NCBI GenBank assembly: GCA_963840725.1 | Contig: CAWIZY010000019.1 | Location: forward strand, 10,296 to 74,295 | Direction of reading: 5' to 3' | Source of the DNA: CAVWDU01 sp963840725 | GTDB taxonomy: Bacteria; Pseudomonadota; Gammaproteobacteria; Pseudomonadales; Halieaceae | DNA length: 64,000 nt | Shown here: in pieces, positions 9,907 to 18,341 of the stretch | Position numbering within the stretch: position 1 is the stretch's first letter | Layout of the letters: each line of letters starts with the position of its first letter | Made by a program: the position numbers and the translations under genes | The notes under the pieces: generated by a model | The model's database searches: none | Seen by the model: only the letters and a program-made list of their open reading frames with translations | Told to the model about the DNA's origin: nothing

Positions 9907-9924
9907 GTTTTCTCAGAAAGTGCA
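9907..9924. repeat. Outer inverted repeat, right arm
   Basis: GTTTTCTCAGAAAGTGCA, the exact reverse complement of 8792-8809. Confidence 0.75.
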
Positions 9925-9965
9925 GAAACATAGAGACTGCGGCGAAAAAAGAGCCATTATTCGCG

Positions 9966-10259
9966 CTAGGCGCGGGAGTGCGGGTCGGGGAGTGGCTTTG
10001 ACCGCTCCGGGGGAGCACAGTCCCGGTCTTCCCAGAAGAGGTGCGCCGCGCCGACCTCGTCGAGCAACTCCAGTGAGCTGCACACCTGGTCGAGCACGAT
10101 GAATTGCTGTTTGCGCCCCGTCAGTTCCTCGAGTTGCGCCTCGACACCGGCGAGCGCTTCTTCCAGCTCATCGAGCGTCTTTTCGGAATCCGCCAGCTTC
10201 TGACGAAGTAACAGTTCGTCGTCGATAAGGTCAATATTGTTGGATCTGAACTCGTACAT
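9966..10259 (-). CDS. Coiled-coil protein of the ExbB/ExbD operon (C-terminus probably lost)
   Basis: Starts at ATG 10259, seven bases after the second ExbD gene, with LLLRQKLADSEKTLDELEEA and GVEAQLEELTGRKQQF, a strong heptad coiled coil, then LELLDEVGAAHLFWED. After that the sequence (ERSKPLPDPHSRA) loses the character of the domain, and a segment join lies near here, so the true C-terminus is probably missing. I do not recognise a named family. Its position suggests it works with the proton channel, perhaps as a periplasmic or membrane-associated partner. Last gene of the minus-strand operon. Confidence 0.6.
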   Translation of the reverse strand: MYEFRSNNIDLIDDELLLRQKLADSEKTLDELEEALAGVEAQLEELTGRKQQFIVLDQVCSSLELLDEVGAAHLFWEDRDCAPPERSKPLPDPHSRA

Positions 10260-10265
10260 GTCGGT

Positions 10266-10768
10266 CTACAATGCCGCAACCTGGGATGAGCCTTTCTGTA
10301 CGACCGCAAGGGAGACGTTTTCGTATCCCTCGGCGGTACAGGCGGACATGATCTGCCTGACGACCGTAAACGGTACTGAGTTGTCCGCAAGAATCGTGAC
10401 TTCCTTGTGGCCGCGACGGTCAGCGTATTGGTGCCGATTAATTTTCCCAGCTCGCCAATCGGCTCCCGACGTTACTCAGCGTAAGCCGCTCGCCTGTCAG
10501 AAATCGTCGACGAGCCTGCTTAACGCCCTGTACGAGTATTTCATCGGGGCTCACGAATATGACCGACCGTTTCACGTGGCTTTGGCCTCCACCTGGGACT
10601 CCGGAAGCTTGACTGTCCTTCGGCGCTTCCATAACCTCCACCGAACCCGAGTTCACGAGGAGGAAGAACACCAGGATCGTGAACACGTCCATCAACGACG
10701 TCAGCGGCATCTTTCGTAATCTTCACGCGATTACGGGACATCCGCTTCATTCGGCGTGAATTTCTCAC
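10266..10768 (-). CDS. ExbD/TolR-type biopolymer transport protein, second copy (frameshifted)
   Basis: Starts MRNSRRMKRMSRN at 10768. The single membrane helix PLTSLMDVFTILVFFLLVN carries the aspartate that in ExbD/TolR takes part in proton flow. The periplasmic part is rebuilt from several frames: KLPESQVEA, KPRETV, VIFVSPDEILVQG, then HKEVTILADNSVPFTVVRQI and a TAG at 10266-10268. Three different frames occur within about 60 bases (10560-10620), which argues for sequencing indels. Forms a proton-driven energising complex with ExbB. Confidence 0.8.
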
Positions 10769-11259
10769 GGTGCCTCTCCGACCGAGATCTCTGTGAAGAG
10801 CGCATAAAGTTCGAACTCGTCTTCTATATCTGTCGGCACTTCAACGCTGCGCACGGCATCCATGACCTGTATCAGGTAGTCGTAGGGAATCTGCGCCTCC
10901 ATCAGCACCGACGCGCATTCCTGATCGGGATATTCCTGCTTCAGGGCGACCATCAAGTCGGACAGCGTATCGAGGTCGAACTCTTCTTCCTGCTTGGGAA
11001 TGGTTGCCGATGATCGCCGTGCCGTTGCTGACTTCGACGCCTTCTTCCCTGACGATGACTTCGAGACGAAAACTGTCTGCGTCGCTGGCCGGGCCGCCCG
11101 CCGAACTCGGCAGGTCAGCTCGACGATGGTCATCCTCGAAAATACCGCCGTGATCAGCAGAAACGGCACCAGCACGACCATCAGGTTCAGGAACGTGGTG
11201 ACGTCGATCTCGTAGGCGTTTGGATATCCTGCGCCGGTAGTGATGTCGCCTTCTGCCAT
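10765..11259 (-). CDS. ExbD/TolR-type biopolymer transport protein, first copy
   Basis: 164 residues. Helix EIDVTTFLNLMVVLVPFLLI near the N-terminus has the ExbD aspartate and hydrophobic pattern. The middle (CRVRRAARPATQTVFVSKSS) departs from the family, probably from compensating frameshifts. The C-terminal half, FDLDTLSDLMVALKQEYPDQ and PYDYLIQVMDAVRS, is typical. It overlaps the next gene by four bases and lies five bases after exbB. Likely partner of ExbB and the second ExbD in one inner-membrane motor. Confidence 0.8.
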   Translation of the reverse strand: MAEGDITTGAGYPNAYEIDVTTFLNLMVVLVPFLLITAVFSRMTIVELTCRVRRAARPATQTVFVSKSSSGKKASKSATARRSSATIPKQEEEFDLDTLSDLMVALKQEYPDQECASVLMEAQIPYDYLIQVMDAVRSVEVPTDIEDEFELYALFTEISVGEAP

Positions 11260-11264
11260 GTCGA

Positions 11265-11943
11265 TCAGGCCTCGGCCGCTGCTATCCGCTTCGCGCGCCG
11301 CGAGAACACATTCAGCGCCTTCACCGTCGCCATTTCGAGGCTGTCGACGATGTCGCCCGTCTTGCTGGTCAGGATCGCGTGCACGACCAGCAGCGGAATC
11401 GCCACCATCAGTCCGAATGCCGTGGTGTTCATCGCGACCGAGATACTGGCGGAAAGCAGGTCCGCCTTCTCCGCCGGATTCGCGTTAGCGACCGCGGTGA
11501 AAGCCTGGATCAGGCCCATGATCGTGCCGAGCAGTCCGAGCAGCGTTGCGATGCTGGAAGCGAGCGCCACATAGGGCGTACGCTTCTCGAGCCGCGGCAC
11601 GATTTCCATCATGCTCTCCTCCATCGCGATCTCGATGTCTTCGCGTCGGCGAACGGTGCCCTCCAGCGACAGGCCCATATTCAGCACCTGCGAGATCGTG
11701 GACTCGTCCTCGCTGGTCAATTCGCGTGCTGCCTCGAAAGTCACCTTCGGCGAGCACCGGCTGAACCTGGTTCCAGACTGCCTGGTTTTTTTTCGTGACC
11801 AGCGCCAGCGTAATGTAGCGTTCAGTTGCAATTGCGATACCGATCGCGAATACGATCAGTATCGGGTACATGAATATGCCGCCAGTCGAAAAGAAGCTGA
11901 CAATCGAATAAAAAAAACCCATTACCGAATCCTCATTTGACAA
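11265..11943 (-). CDS. ExbB/TolQ/MotA-type proton channel (frameshifted)
   Basis: Begins MSNEDSVMGFFYSIVSFFST with first helix GIFMYPILIVFAIGIAIATE. After a frameshift near 11780 the rest is clean: EDIEIAMEESMMEIVPRLEK, TPYVALASSIATLLGLLGTI, MGLIQAFTAVANANP and AMNTTAFGLMVAIPLLVVHA, the three-helix ExbB/TolQ signature including the LLGLLGT motif. Length of about 225 residues fits. It uses the proton gradient to drive ExbD and a periplasm-spanning partner. No TonB gene is visible nearby, so the partner is unknown. Confidence 0.85.
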
Positions 11944-12097
11944 AACGTCCCGATTTATTGAATCGCGTTAAGGATAGACTTGGAGCTTCGGCTGAAACGT
12001 GACCCAGTCCTCGTCTAGGAATGGTTTTCTGGCAGGAGTTCAATTCCTGGATAAACCTCACAGATTTAGTGCCCGGCTTGCAAATTCGTCGGGCGAA

Positions 12098-12454
12098 TTA
12101 CTGTTCGTCGGACCGAATTTCGTAGAAACTGAGTTCGCGCAGAAAGACTTCCTTGTCGACGGGTTGTGCCCGCTCGTCGAGCGTATCGGACAAGCTCAGT
12201 TCATCGCCCATTTCCGAGGATTTCCACGGCACGATGACCAGTGACTTCGGCGTCTCTTCGTTACCGAGAATCGACATGCCCGACATGGTCTTGGGGCCGC
12301 CCGGCTCAACGGCGGGCGCCTCGTCGGCCGAAGCAGTTACCTCGGCCACTGCTGTTTCGTCAGCTTTGTTCGGTTCTGACTCGTTCGCATCCTGCGCGAA
12401 GGCGGCAGGCGCGAAACACAATGAAACGAGCAGGAAAAAAATCGACTTATTCAT
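12098..12454 (-). CDS. Small exported protein of the ExbBD operon
   Basis: 118 residues from ATG 12454, with a signal peptide (KSIFFLLVSLCFAPAAFAQ, cleavage after AFA) and an acidic, alanine-rich linker. A conserved-looking block, TPKSLVIVPWKSSEMGDE and DKEVFLRELSFYEIR, closes the protein. I do not know a named domain. It lies eight bases after the TPR lipoprotein and about 150 bases before exbB, so it probably serves the same envelope complex. Confidence 0.7.
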   Translation of the reverse strand: MNKSIFFLLVSLCFAPAAFAQDANESEPNKADETAVAEVTASADEAPAVEPGGPKTMSGMSILGNEETPKSLVIVPWKSSEMGDELSLSDTLDERAQPVDKEVFLRELSFYEIRSDEQ

Positions 12455-12462
12455 ACATTCAC

Positions 12463-13065
12463 CTACTGGTCCATGCGGTAGCGCAAATCCGCCATCCAGA
12501 TCTCCGCTTCCTCGTCACCCGGCACGGTCGCCATGTAGGCTTCGTAATTCTCCATCGCACACTTGAGATCGCCAAGATAAAGGTCGCAAAGAATCGCCAG
12601 GTTTCTGCGTGCATGGTGGTAGCCGGGATAAATCGCGAGCGCCGCCTGGTAACTCTTTCTCGCTTCAGCAAAGCGCCCTGTTTTCCGATAGATGATGCCC
12701 AGTTCGTTATGCGCCACCGGGTGCTCCGGATTGAGCTCGAGCGCTTTGCGCAGATGTGACTCGGCGGCTTCCAGGTCGCCCGATAAGTGGTAGGCGATAC
12801 CCAGGTCTATCTGCGGTGCTGCGAGGTCAGGTGCGGTTTCGGCAACAATCTGCAATTCGGCGACACCTTCCTCAAGCGAACCTCGCTCGAGTCGCCGTTG
12901 TGCATCGTCATAGCGCAGGCGAACTTGTTCATCGACCGGCTGACCCTCGGTAATCGTAAAACCAACGGAGTCCACGACCGCAACCTGTATGGTCGGTGGC
13001 GCCTGCTCGGTCGTCGCACAACCGGCAATGGCGAAACCGATTAATAGCAAGCCGGCGATCCTCAT
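12463..13065 (-). CDS. TPR-repeat lipoprotein
   Basis: ATG 13065 gives MRIAGLLLIGFAIAGCATTE, a lipoprotein signal with lipobox IAGC; an ATG at 13101 adds 12 unlikely residues. About four TPR units follow, such as GIAYHLSGDLEAAESHLRKA and GIIYRKTGRFAEARKSYQAA, ending with AMENYEAYMATVPGDEEAE. Outer- or inner-membrane anchored scaffold for protein-protein contacts. It is operonic with the small exported protein and the ExbB-ExbD genes. Confidence 0.85.
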   Translation of the reverse strand: MRIAGLLLIGFAIAGCATTEQAPPTIQVAVVDSVGFTITEGQPVDEQVRLRYDDAQRRLERGSLEEGVAELQIVAETAPDLAAPQIDLGIAYHLSGDLEAAESHLRKALELNPEHPVAHNELGIIYRKTGRFAEARKSYQAALAIYPGYHHARRNLAILCDLYLGDLKCAMENYEAYMATVPGDEEAEIWMADLRYRMDQ

Positions 13066-13119
13066 GTTGCTGTAAACCTGTGTTCGATAGTGTTGTCTCA
13101 TGCCAGTTCCATGTGCGCG

Positions 13120-13335
13120 TTAGTTCGCGTCTCCTGCCGTTTCACCAGCAATCACCGCCGCAGCATCCGGTGCGGTTTCACCGTCGATGGCGCCTTCCGC
13201 CAGTGGTGGCGGTGCGATCGGCATGCGATAGGCATAAACGTCGATCGAGCCAAGGAATCCTTCGCTGGTTTCCGTTTTCGCGTAACGCCCCGGCATCGTC
13301 ACCGCGAGCCGGTCGAGGCTCTTCTGTACCCAGGC
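13120..13335 (-). CDS. C-terminal fragment of an envelope protein upstream of the TPR gene
   Basis: The last 70 or so residues before a stop at 13120, RLAVTMPGRYAKTETSEGFL, SIDVYAYRMPIAPPPL and an Ala/Gly-rich tail, belong to the same operon as the TPR lipoprotein. Upstream it is joined in frame to a TraG-like membrane segment of different composition, so its own N-terminus is missing. Possibly the end of a larger TPR-type protein; not recognised with certainty. Confidence 0.45.
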   Translation of the reverse strand, partial: AWVQKSLDRLAVTMPGRYAKTETSEGFLGSIDVYAYRMPIAPPPLAEGAIDGETAPDAAAVIAGETAGDAN

Positions 13336-13764
13336 GTTGTAAATACCCGATAGAAGCAATCTGGCCAGCAATACGTAGTTTAAAAATGAAGAAAAAATGA
13401 CACATAACCACGTATTGCTAACAAACATCAACATCGCCACCAGATTTAAGATAACCATGGTGGCGGCCTTGTCTTCTTGCAGGTTCATCCAGCTATACCA
13501 CTTGAGTCCCAGGCCTTCCATCATGTGATTGTCGATCCATACCGCCAGTGTCCAGATCGGGGTCAGGAACTTGATGCCGATATACTGCTACGGTTACCGT
13601 GAACAACACTTCTATCGAATAACCGGAAAACAGTAAAATAAAAGGTAGGAATAGATATATTCCCATCAGTACAAAGGCTTGGCCAATAGGCGCAGCTTGG
13701 CGTAGCGCATAGATTTTTGGCCACCAGCTGGCAAGCTCAAAGGTTAATCCTAAATCCCCGCTTC
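13336..13764 (-). CDS. Fragment of a TraG-N-like conjugative transfer membrane protein
   Basis: In two frames joined near 13560 the translation reads WWPKIYALRQAAPIGQAF, YLFLPFILLFSGYSIEVLF, IWTLAVWIDNHMMEGLGLKW and NLVAMLMFVSNTWLCVIFSS, matching the hydrophobic N-terminal region of TraG-type proteins of integrative conjugative elements, which act in mating-pair stabilisation. Both ends are cut: upstream it abuts a different gene's C-terminus on the opposite strand and downstream it is spliced to an unrelated tail. The DNA is clearly more A/T-rich than both neighbours. It is best seen as a short foreign contig in a chimeric assembly. Confidence 0.55.
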
Positions 13765-13765
13765 C

Positions 13766-13859
13766 CGAAGCCGGGTACATTGCCCCACCGGATGGACCTG
13801 GATGGGGGGCGGAGTGGGATTGGGACCGGTTTACGGCCGCGGTGGTTCATATATACTAG
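13766..13859 (+). CDS. C-terminal scrap of an enolase-superfamily (mandelate racemase-like) protein
   Basis: A plus-strand frame reads GYIAPPDGPGWGAEWDWDRF and stops at TAG 13857-13859. This Pro/Gly-rich closing segment is typical of mandelate racemase/muconate lactonising enzyme family sugar-acid dehydratases. The rest of the gene is missing at the segment join. It fits the sugar-catabolic content of the following region. Confidence 0.5.
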
Positions 13860-13958
13860 GCGAGAGCAATACTGTCCTATCTCGTCTTGGGTCAAATGGT
13901 CCCAAGGGCCCAAGAAGTCCAGCCGAATCTATAATCGCATCCAGAAAGGAGCGGCATT

Positions 13959-15453
13959 TTGGCGGCGAAAGAACGACCTAACATCATCCTGATCATGACC
14001 GATCAGCAACGTTTCGATACCCTATCTGCCTGGGGCCACGATCATATGATCACACCGCATATGGACCGCCTCGTCGGAGAGGGTGTCTCGTTCCGCCAGG
14101 CCTATTGTGCCGGCGCCACATGCATCGCATCTCGGTCGACCATTTTTACCGGGATGTATGCACACAATACCGGTGTTTACAGTTTCCATCCCTGGGCCCA
14201 CCAGCGCCTCTGGGTACAAGATCTGGCGGACAGTGGATACCATTGCGTCAACATGGGCAAGATGCATCTGAGCCCGCGGATGAACCGGCCGGTTACCACG
14301 AACGTGTGATCGTGGAGAATCCGACCAACCGTACCCAACTGGAGGGCGGTGCGGATGACGATTGGGGACGGTACCTGGAATGGCATGGCGCGACGCGGCC
14401 CAACATGCGCAACCATACCGATCCCGACTGGTTGGACAAATACCAAGGTGTCGCCTGGCATCTGGAAGAACATCTACACAGTGATGTATTCATCGGGACC
14501 GCCGCCACAAGCTGGATCGACAGCTACTGCGGTACGGAGCCATTCTTTCTACAGGTTGGACTGACTGGCCCTCACGAGCCTTGGGATCCGCTTCCGCGAC
14601 ATCTGGAGATGTACGAGGGCCGCCCTCTGCCTGATGCGGTCTGGCAGGAGGGGGAGTTGGAGAGCAAGCCGCCCAACATCTGTCCCTCCAGGAGTATTTC
14701 GCCACCTGCTATGGTGAGGCCCAGATTGATATGCGCCGCATCGATAGTGCGGGCATGGAGCATATGCGTCGACACTATTATGCCAAGATCACTACGGTGG
14801 ACGAGCAGATCGGCCGTGTGCTATCTTCCTTGGAAGCAAGAGGCTGGCTTGAAGACAGCCTGATCATCTTCTGTTCTGATCATGGAGAGATGCTGGGTGA
14901 CCACAGTCTGGCCTACAAATGGCTCATGTACGATCCTATCGTGCATATACCACTTGTCATCCGTCATCCAGGTTCGATCGGGAACCCGGCAGACGTCCAC
15001 GATCTGGTCTCCCTAATTGATCTCGGTCCAACCATTTTGCAGGCAGCCGGACTAGACGTGCCGGCATACTTCGAGGGGCGTTCGCTGTACCCTTATCTGC
15101 AGGACGAACGGATTGAACCGCGCCAGTACGTATTCTGTGAAGACAACTACCAGATCATGTTGCGCAGTGTCGATTACAAGCTGGTCTACTACATCGGACA
15201 GGAAGAGGGAGAACTCTACGATTTGCAGGTTGACTCGTTTGAGTTTGTGAACCTGTGGGACGAACCCGCGTATGCAACTACCCGGCAGCGTTTGACGGCC
15301 GACCTGCTTGCCTGGCTTGCGACAAGCAATTACTACAACGCCGGCTACAAGTGGGGGCAGCAGTCGGAATACGTGCTACGTTGGCCCAGTGAAGGAGATG
15401 CCGCGTTGGGCGGTGGCGCCAGCGGGAGCCCCAAGCAGATTGACGTGCTCTGA
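13959..15453 (+). CDS. Sulfatase (type I, formylglycine-dependent; frameshifted)
   Basis: Hydrolyses sulfate esters, probably from sulfated glycans. A TTG start at 13959 follows AGAAAGGA by eight bases. N-terminal KERPNIILIMTDQQRFDTLS carries the metal-binding aspartates. TCIASRSTIFTGMYAHNTG contains C-x-A-S-R, the variant of the C-x-P-S-R site whose cysteine becomes formylglycine. Later blocks: FFLQVGLTGPHEPWDPLP, KITTVDEQIGRVLSSLE, LIIFCSDHGEMLGDHSLAYK and PLVIRHPG. Frameshifts near 14285 and 14670 separate three clean pieces; total about 495 residues is normal. No signal peptide is seen, suggesting a cytoplasmic enzyme. Confidence 0.9.
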
Positions 15454-15465
15454 GCCTGGCAACTG

Positions 15466-15950
15466 TCAAAGTACCGTACGCCGGTAGACCTGCCGCGAGC
15501 CGCCGTCAGGTCCATCGGGTGCTGGCTCCGCAGCGTGGAATCCCATTTGCACATAGAAGTAACGTGCCGGCTTCCCTGCAGGAATGTCTGGCCCAAAAGT
15601 CCTCACGACAAACTCGGCAGGAGTGTCTGCCAGACCCACAACATGCTCCACTAGGCTTTGTCCGATGCTGCGCCGGCGATGCTGTTGTGTAACGGCCAAC
15701 CAACTGATGGTGTAGCGTGGTGGCTTCGGCGAGAACAGAAGTCCACCAAATAGACGAACGCCGGGTGATCCATTTGCCTCGCGTACACAGAATGCAGTCC
15801 CCGCTCGATATTATTACGAAGGGCACGATGGAAGGATGGGTCATTGACCATTGGCCCGAATAGAGGTTCGACTTCTGCGGCTAAAACAAGCCACGCTGGG
15901 ATATCTTTCGGTTGAGCCACTACCACGTGTGCCATCGTCATCCGTTCCAC
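15466..15950 (-). CDS. GNAT-family N-acetyltransferase (frameshifted)
   Basis: Starts MERMTMAHVVVAQPKDIPAW at 15950. Frames then give GLHSVYAR, RLFGGLLFSPKPPRYTISWL, and LAVTQQHRRRSIGQSLVEHV, where Q-x-x-R-R-x-x-I-G-Q corresponds to the acetyl-CoA pyrophosphate loop of GNAT enzymes. The C-terminus ARYFYVQMGFHAAEPAPDG holds the usual FY-x-x-x-GF motif. Frameshifts near 15775 and 15700. Substrate unknown. Convergent with the sulfatase gene, 13 bases away. Confidence 0.75.
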
Positions 15951-16023
15951 TCATACTGACCATTTGGTCATTGCCCCGCTTGGTAGACAGGCAATCCTGG
16001 AGCGTCTTCGTCCAGATGGTCTG

Positions 16024-16905
16024 CTACACGCAGAAACCGTGGATCGACGTGAGGGGACTTACCCCCATCAGCCCCGCCCCTGCATGCTGAACCGTGCGTA
16101 GGAAGGTGAGCAGCTTGCCTGCGGGGTCGTCCGCTTCTACCAACGACGCGTACATCATAACTGCGCCTGTGAAACCGTCCGTGTGCCAAACTGCGCCGGT
16201 AGGGAGAGGCGCATCCGTCAGGCCATTGGGTGTCGGATAGGCCGTTGCGTAGATGTAGGGGTCGGATATGCCGCCATCTCCCGGCGAAAATCCGAAGTTC
16301 ATCTGCTCATCCGCGTTCTCTTCGTCTGCCGGATCTACACCCGGTACAAGACGCCCGGAATACCAAAGCAACGCCAGGTCCATGTGATGGGGCCAGAACT
16401 GCACGGGACCGGTCTCCTCTCGCAACTCGCCCTTGAACTGCTTGAAGACGGTGTCGATCTGGGTCAAAGCCTGGAAATAGGATTCTACGGCGCTCGCATC
16501 ATAGCGGCCGGCCGTGGTGTCCGTGAAAAGACTGTGGTCTATATCCGGTTCGACGCCCAGGTAGGCCAGTAGAGCCAATCCTTCCTTGCAGAACTGATTC
16601 GCCGATTGACCCTGCAAGGGACGGTGCCAACGATCCCCTCTACTTGTCGAGATCGCCAGCTCATGGCGGATCAGATCGAGCGTCATATCGAATGTGAACT
16701 GTCCTGCGGGGATCGGCGTCGTGGTCAGGCCGTTGGCGGAAACCTGAAGGCTGGCGTGATACCAGTGCTTTTGCTGGGGCGTCAGGGCCCTTCTGACCCA
16801 GCCCAGAAATCGGGCGTAAGTCTGCAAGGTTTCCAGCGACGGCTGCAAGATCGCGGGCTGACAAAGGGGGAAACAGGGTCCTTTTGACCATTCTAATCTC
16901 GCCAA
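16024..16905 (-). CDS. DUF5996-family protein
   Basis: 293 residues, intact. HWYHASLQVSANGLTTTPIP, HELAISTSRGDRWHRPLQ, GRYDASAVESYFQALTQI, PVQFWPHHMDLALLWYSGR and FGFSPGDGGISDPYIYATAY match the conserved blocks of DUF5996. The biochemical role is unknown; the conserved His, Trp and Asp residues suggest a small-molecule or metal site. Followed upstream by another minus-strand gene of unknown function. Confidence 0.8.
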   Translation of the reverse strand: MARLEWSKGPCFPLCQPAILQPSLETLQTYARFLGWVRRALTPQQKHWYHASLQVSANGLTTTPIPAGQFTFDMTLDLIRHELAISTSRGDRWHRPLQGQSANQFCKEGLALLAYLGVEPDIDHSLFTDTTAGRYDASAVESYFQALTQIDTVFKQFKGELREETGPVQFWPHHMDLALLWYSGRLVPGVDPADEENADEQMNFGFSPGDGGISDPYIYATAYPTPNGLTDAPLPTGAVWHTDGFTGAVMMYASLVEADDPAGKLLTFLRTVQHAGAGLMGVSPLTSIHGFCV

Positions 16906-16945
16906 TTCTCCCGGGTAGGATTGTCGTACTTATGGATGACACCGT

Positions 16946-17224
16946 TCAGTCGAAGTACTCAACAATGTCGGCGGCGGTGAAATCAGACCACGTGACGCTC
17001 TTGTCGGTCTGTTCGTATCGTTGATTGCTTGCGGTCAGAAATGGGCCCAGTTGGGCTACGGTGACCGGCATCTGCAAGTATACGTTCAGGCCAAGCTCGA
17101 TCACGTGGTCGGCGTACCAGGCCGGCCACTCCTCGTCGTAGACACCGTGAAGGACAGTCTGTTCATAGTCTTGATGGGCCTCACCCGCCTGTGATAGCAG
17201 TTGAGAGATGGCTTCTTGACTCAT
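16946..17224 (-). CDS. Conserved hypothetical small protein
   Basis: 92 residues from ATG 17224 (MSQEAISQLLSQAGEAHQDY), chosen because GGAGATATCA precedes it; an in-frame ATG at 17260 lacks such a site. Contains DEEWPAWYADHVIELGLNVY and WSDFTAADIVEYFD. The sequence is soluble and acidic with no recognised domain. It reads cleanly and shares its strand with the DUF5996 gene 40 bases away, so the two may be co-transcribed. Confidence 0.6.
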   Translation of the reverse strand: MSQEAISQLLSQAGEAHQDYEQTVLHGVYDEEWPAWYADHVIELGLNVYLQMPVTVAQLGPFLTASNQRYEQTDKSVTWSDFTAADIVEYFD

Positions 17225-17581
17225 TGATATCTCCAATCGACTCTCAATAACCTTGTCCATGGAATCCCGCGTTCAGATACTTCGGCATCCTTCCGGTTGA
17301 CGCCTTCACCGCCGAATGTGCCTCGTCGTGACGCAAGGAACAGAATCGAGGCAACAAGGGCAGAGTTTGCCCGACCCTGTTGAATGTGTCAACCGGGAAG
17401 AACGCGGTGATTCGTTGCGCAGATCATGGGATCGAGAGATGGAGTATTTTCCTACACAGGACATGAAGCCCCATATAGTCTACCCTCCCCCGTACCTCTA
17501 GACCATGGCAGTGGCTTCGTGGCGGTGTTCAGCCAAGAGTGAGCGCCCGCTCGATTGTCCTATATACGCGTGGAGTTCAGG
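17225..17581. other. Intergenic region, nothing recognised
   Basis: Divergent spacer between the small hypothetical gene and the flavoprotein remnant. No RNA, repeat or gene was recognised. Confidence 0.35.
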
Positions 17582-18298
17582 ATGAGTACATCCGACGGTA
17601 CGGCGCTATCCAAAGACACGGTCATGGGTGACACCGACGTGATCGTACTTGGTGTAGGAACATGTGGCGAAGACCTTTCACCCCGACTCCTGGGCTCGGG
17701 GTGCTTCATCCCGGTCGACGAACGCATGCGGGCCGCTGACGGCATCTGTGCCATGGGCGACGTGACCGGCAAGGCAATGCTCACACACGTGGCGGTCTAC
17801 CAAGCCGCCATTATCGGCGCAGACATTCTGGGCGAGGATGTTCCACCGGCACACCATGACGCCGTGCCGCGGGTCACATTCGCCGACACGGAGGTGACAG
17901 CCGTGGGCATGACGGAATCACAGGCTGTGGCCGCGGGAGTCGACGTGGCCGTCGTGGTGAAGCAGGTACCGGCATCTTGCGGGTGGCTGCATTCGGCATA
18001 GGCTGGGATCATCAAGCTGAACGTCGATCGAAAGTATGCGACGATCGTTTGCGCCACGGTGGTCGGACCGCACGATGGTGAGGTACTCGGCATGCTTGCC
18101 CTGGCCGTGCATCCGCGTGTCGGTCTGGACGAGTTACGCAGGCTGATATACGCCTACCCCACATTCTACGGCGGGGTAGGCGAAACGATCGGTGCGTATG
18201 GTCGTGGAGTGGGTACCGTGATCGATCCGGAATTTGCGGGTCCCGCGTTGCTGGATGAAATCTTGGCAGAAGCGAAGGGGGGACGAGTCGGGGGCTGA
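17582..18298 (+). pseudogene. FAD-dependent pyridine nucleotide-disulfide oxidoreductase, internally deleted
   Basis: The first 40 residues contain the FAD-binding loop DVIVLGVGTCGEDLS, then the protein jumps in frame to FIPVDERMRAADGICAMGDV, the second FAD motif that normally lies about 250 residues later. The redox-active cysteine pair and the NAD domain are absent. The dimerisation domain follows, with VTFADTEVTAVGMTESQAVA, VVGPHDGEVLGMLALAV and LRRLIYAYPTFYGG, after a frameshift near 17998. The ancestor resembles mercuric reductase or dihydrolipoamide dehydrogenase relatives. It cannot work as it stands; the loss may be a real deletion or an assembly collapse. Confidence 0.7.
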
Positions 18299-18341
18299 TC
18301 AATGTGTACGTCGTATCGAATAACGGATACTGGCCGGCACG

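Larger units (their letters stand above)
9335..9965. other. Non-coding stretch with repeat arms and a probable segment join
   Basis: Contains the right arms of both inverted repeats and copy 2 of the 107-bp repeat. No protein-coding potential was recognised. Planctomycete-type sequence ends somewhere between about 9925 and 10035, where a gammaproteobacterial coiled-coil gene begins. Confidence 0.4.

Noticed and set aside
3772..15453. SUMF1 protein as activator of the downstream sulfatase
   Set aside because: They lie in different source segments about 10 kb apart, and the SUMF1 protein shows no clear catalytic cysteines and appears surface-sorted.
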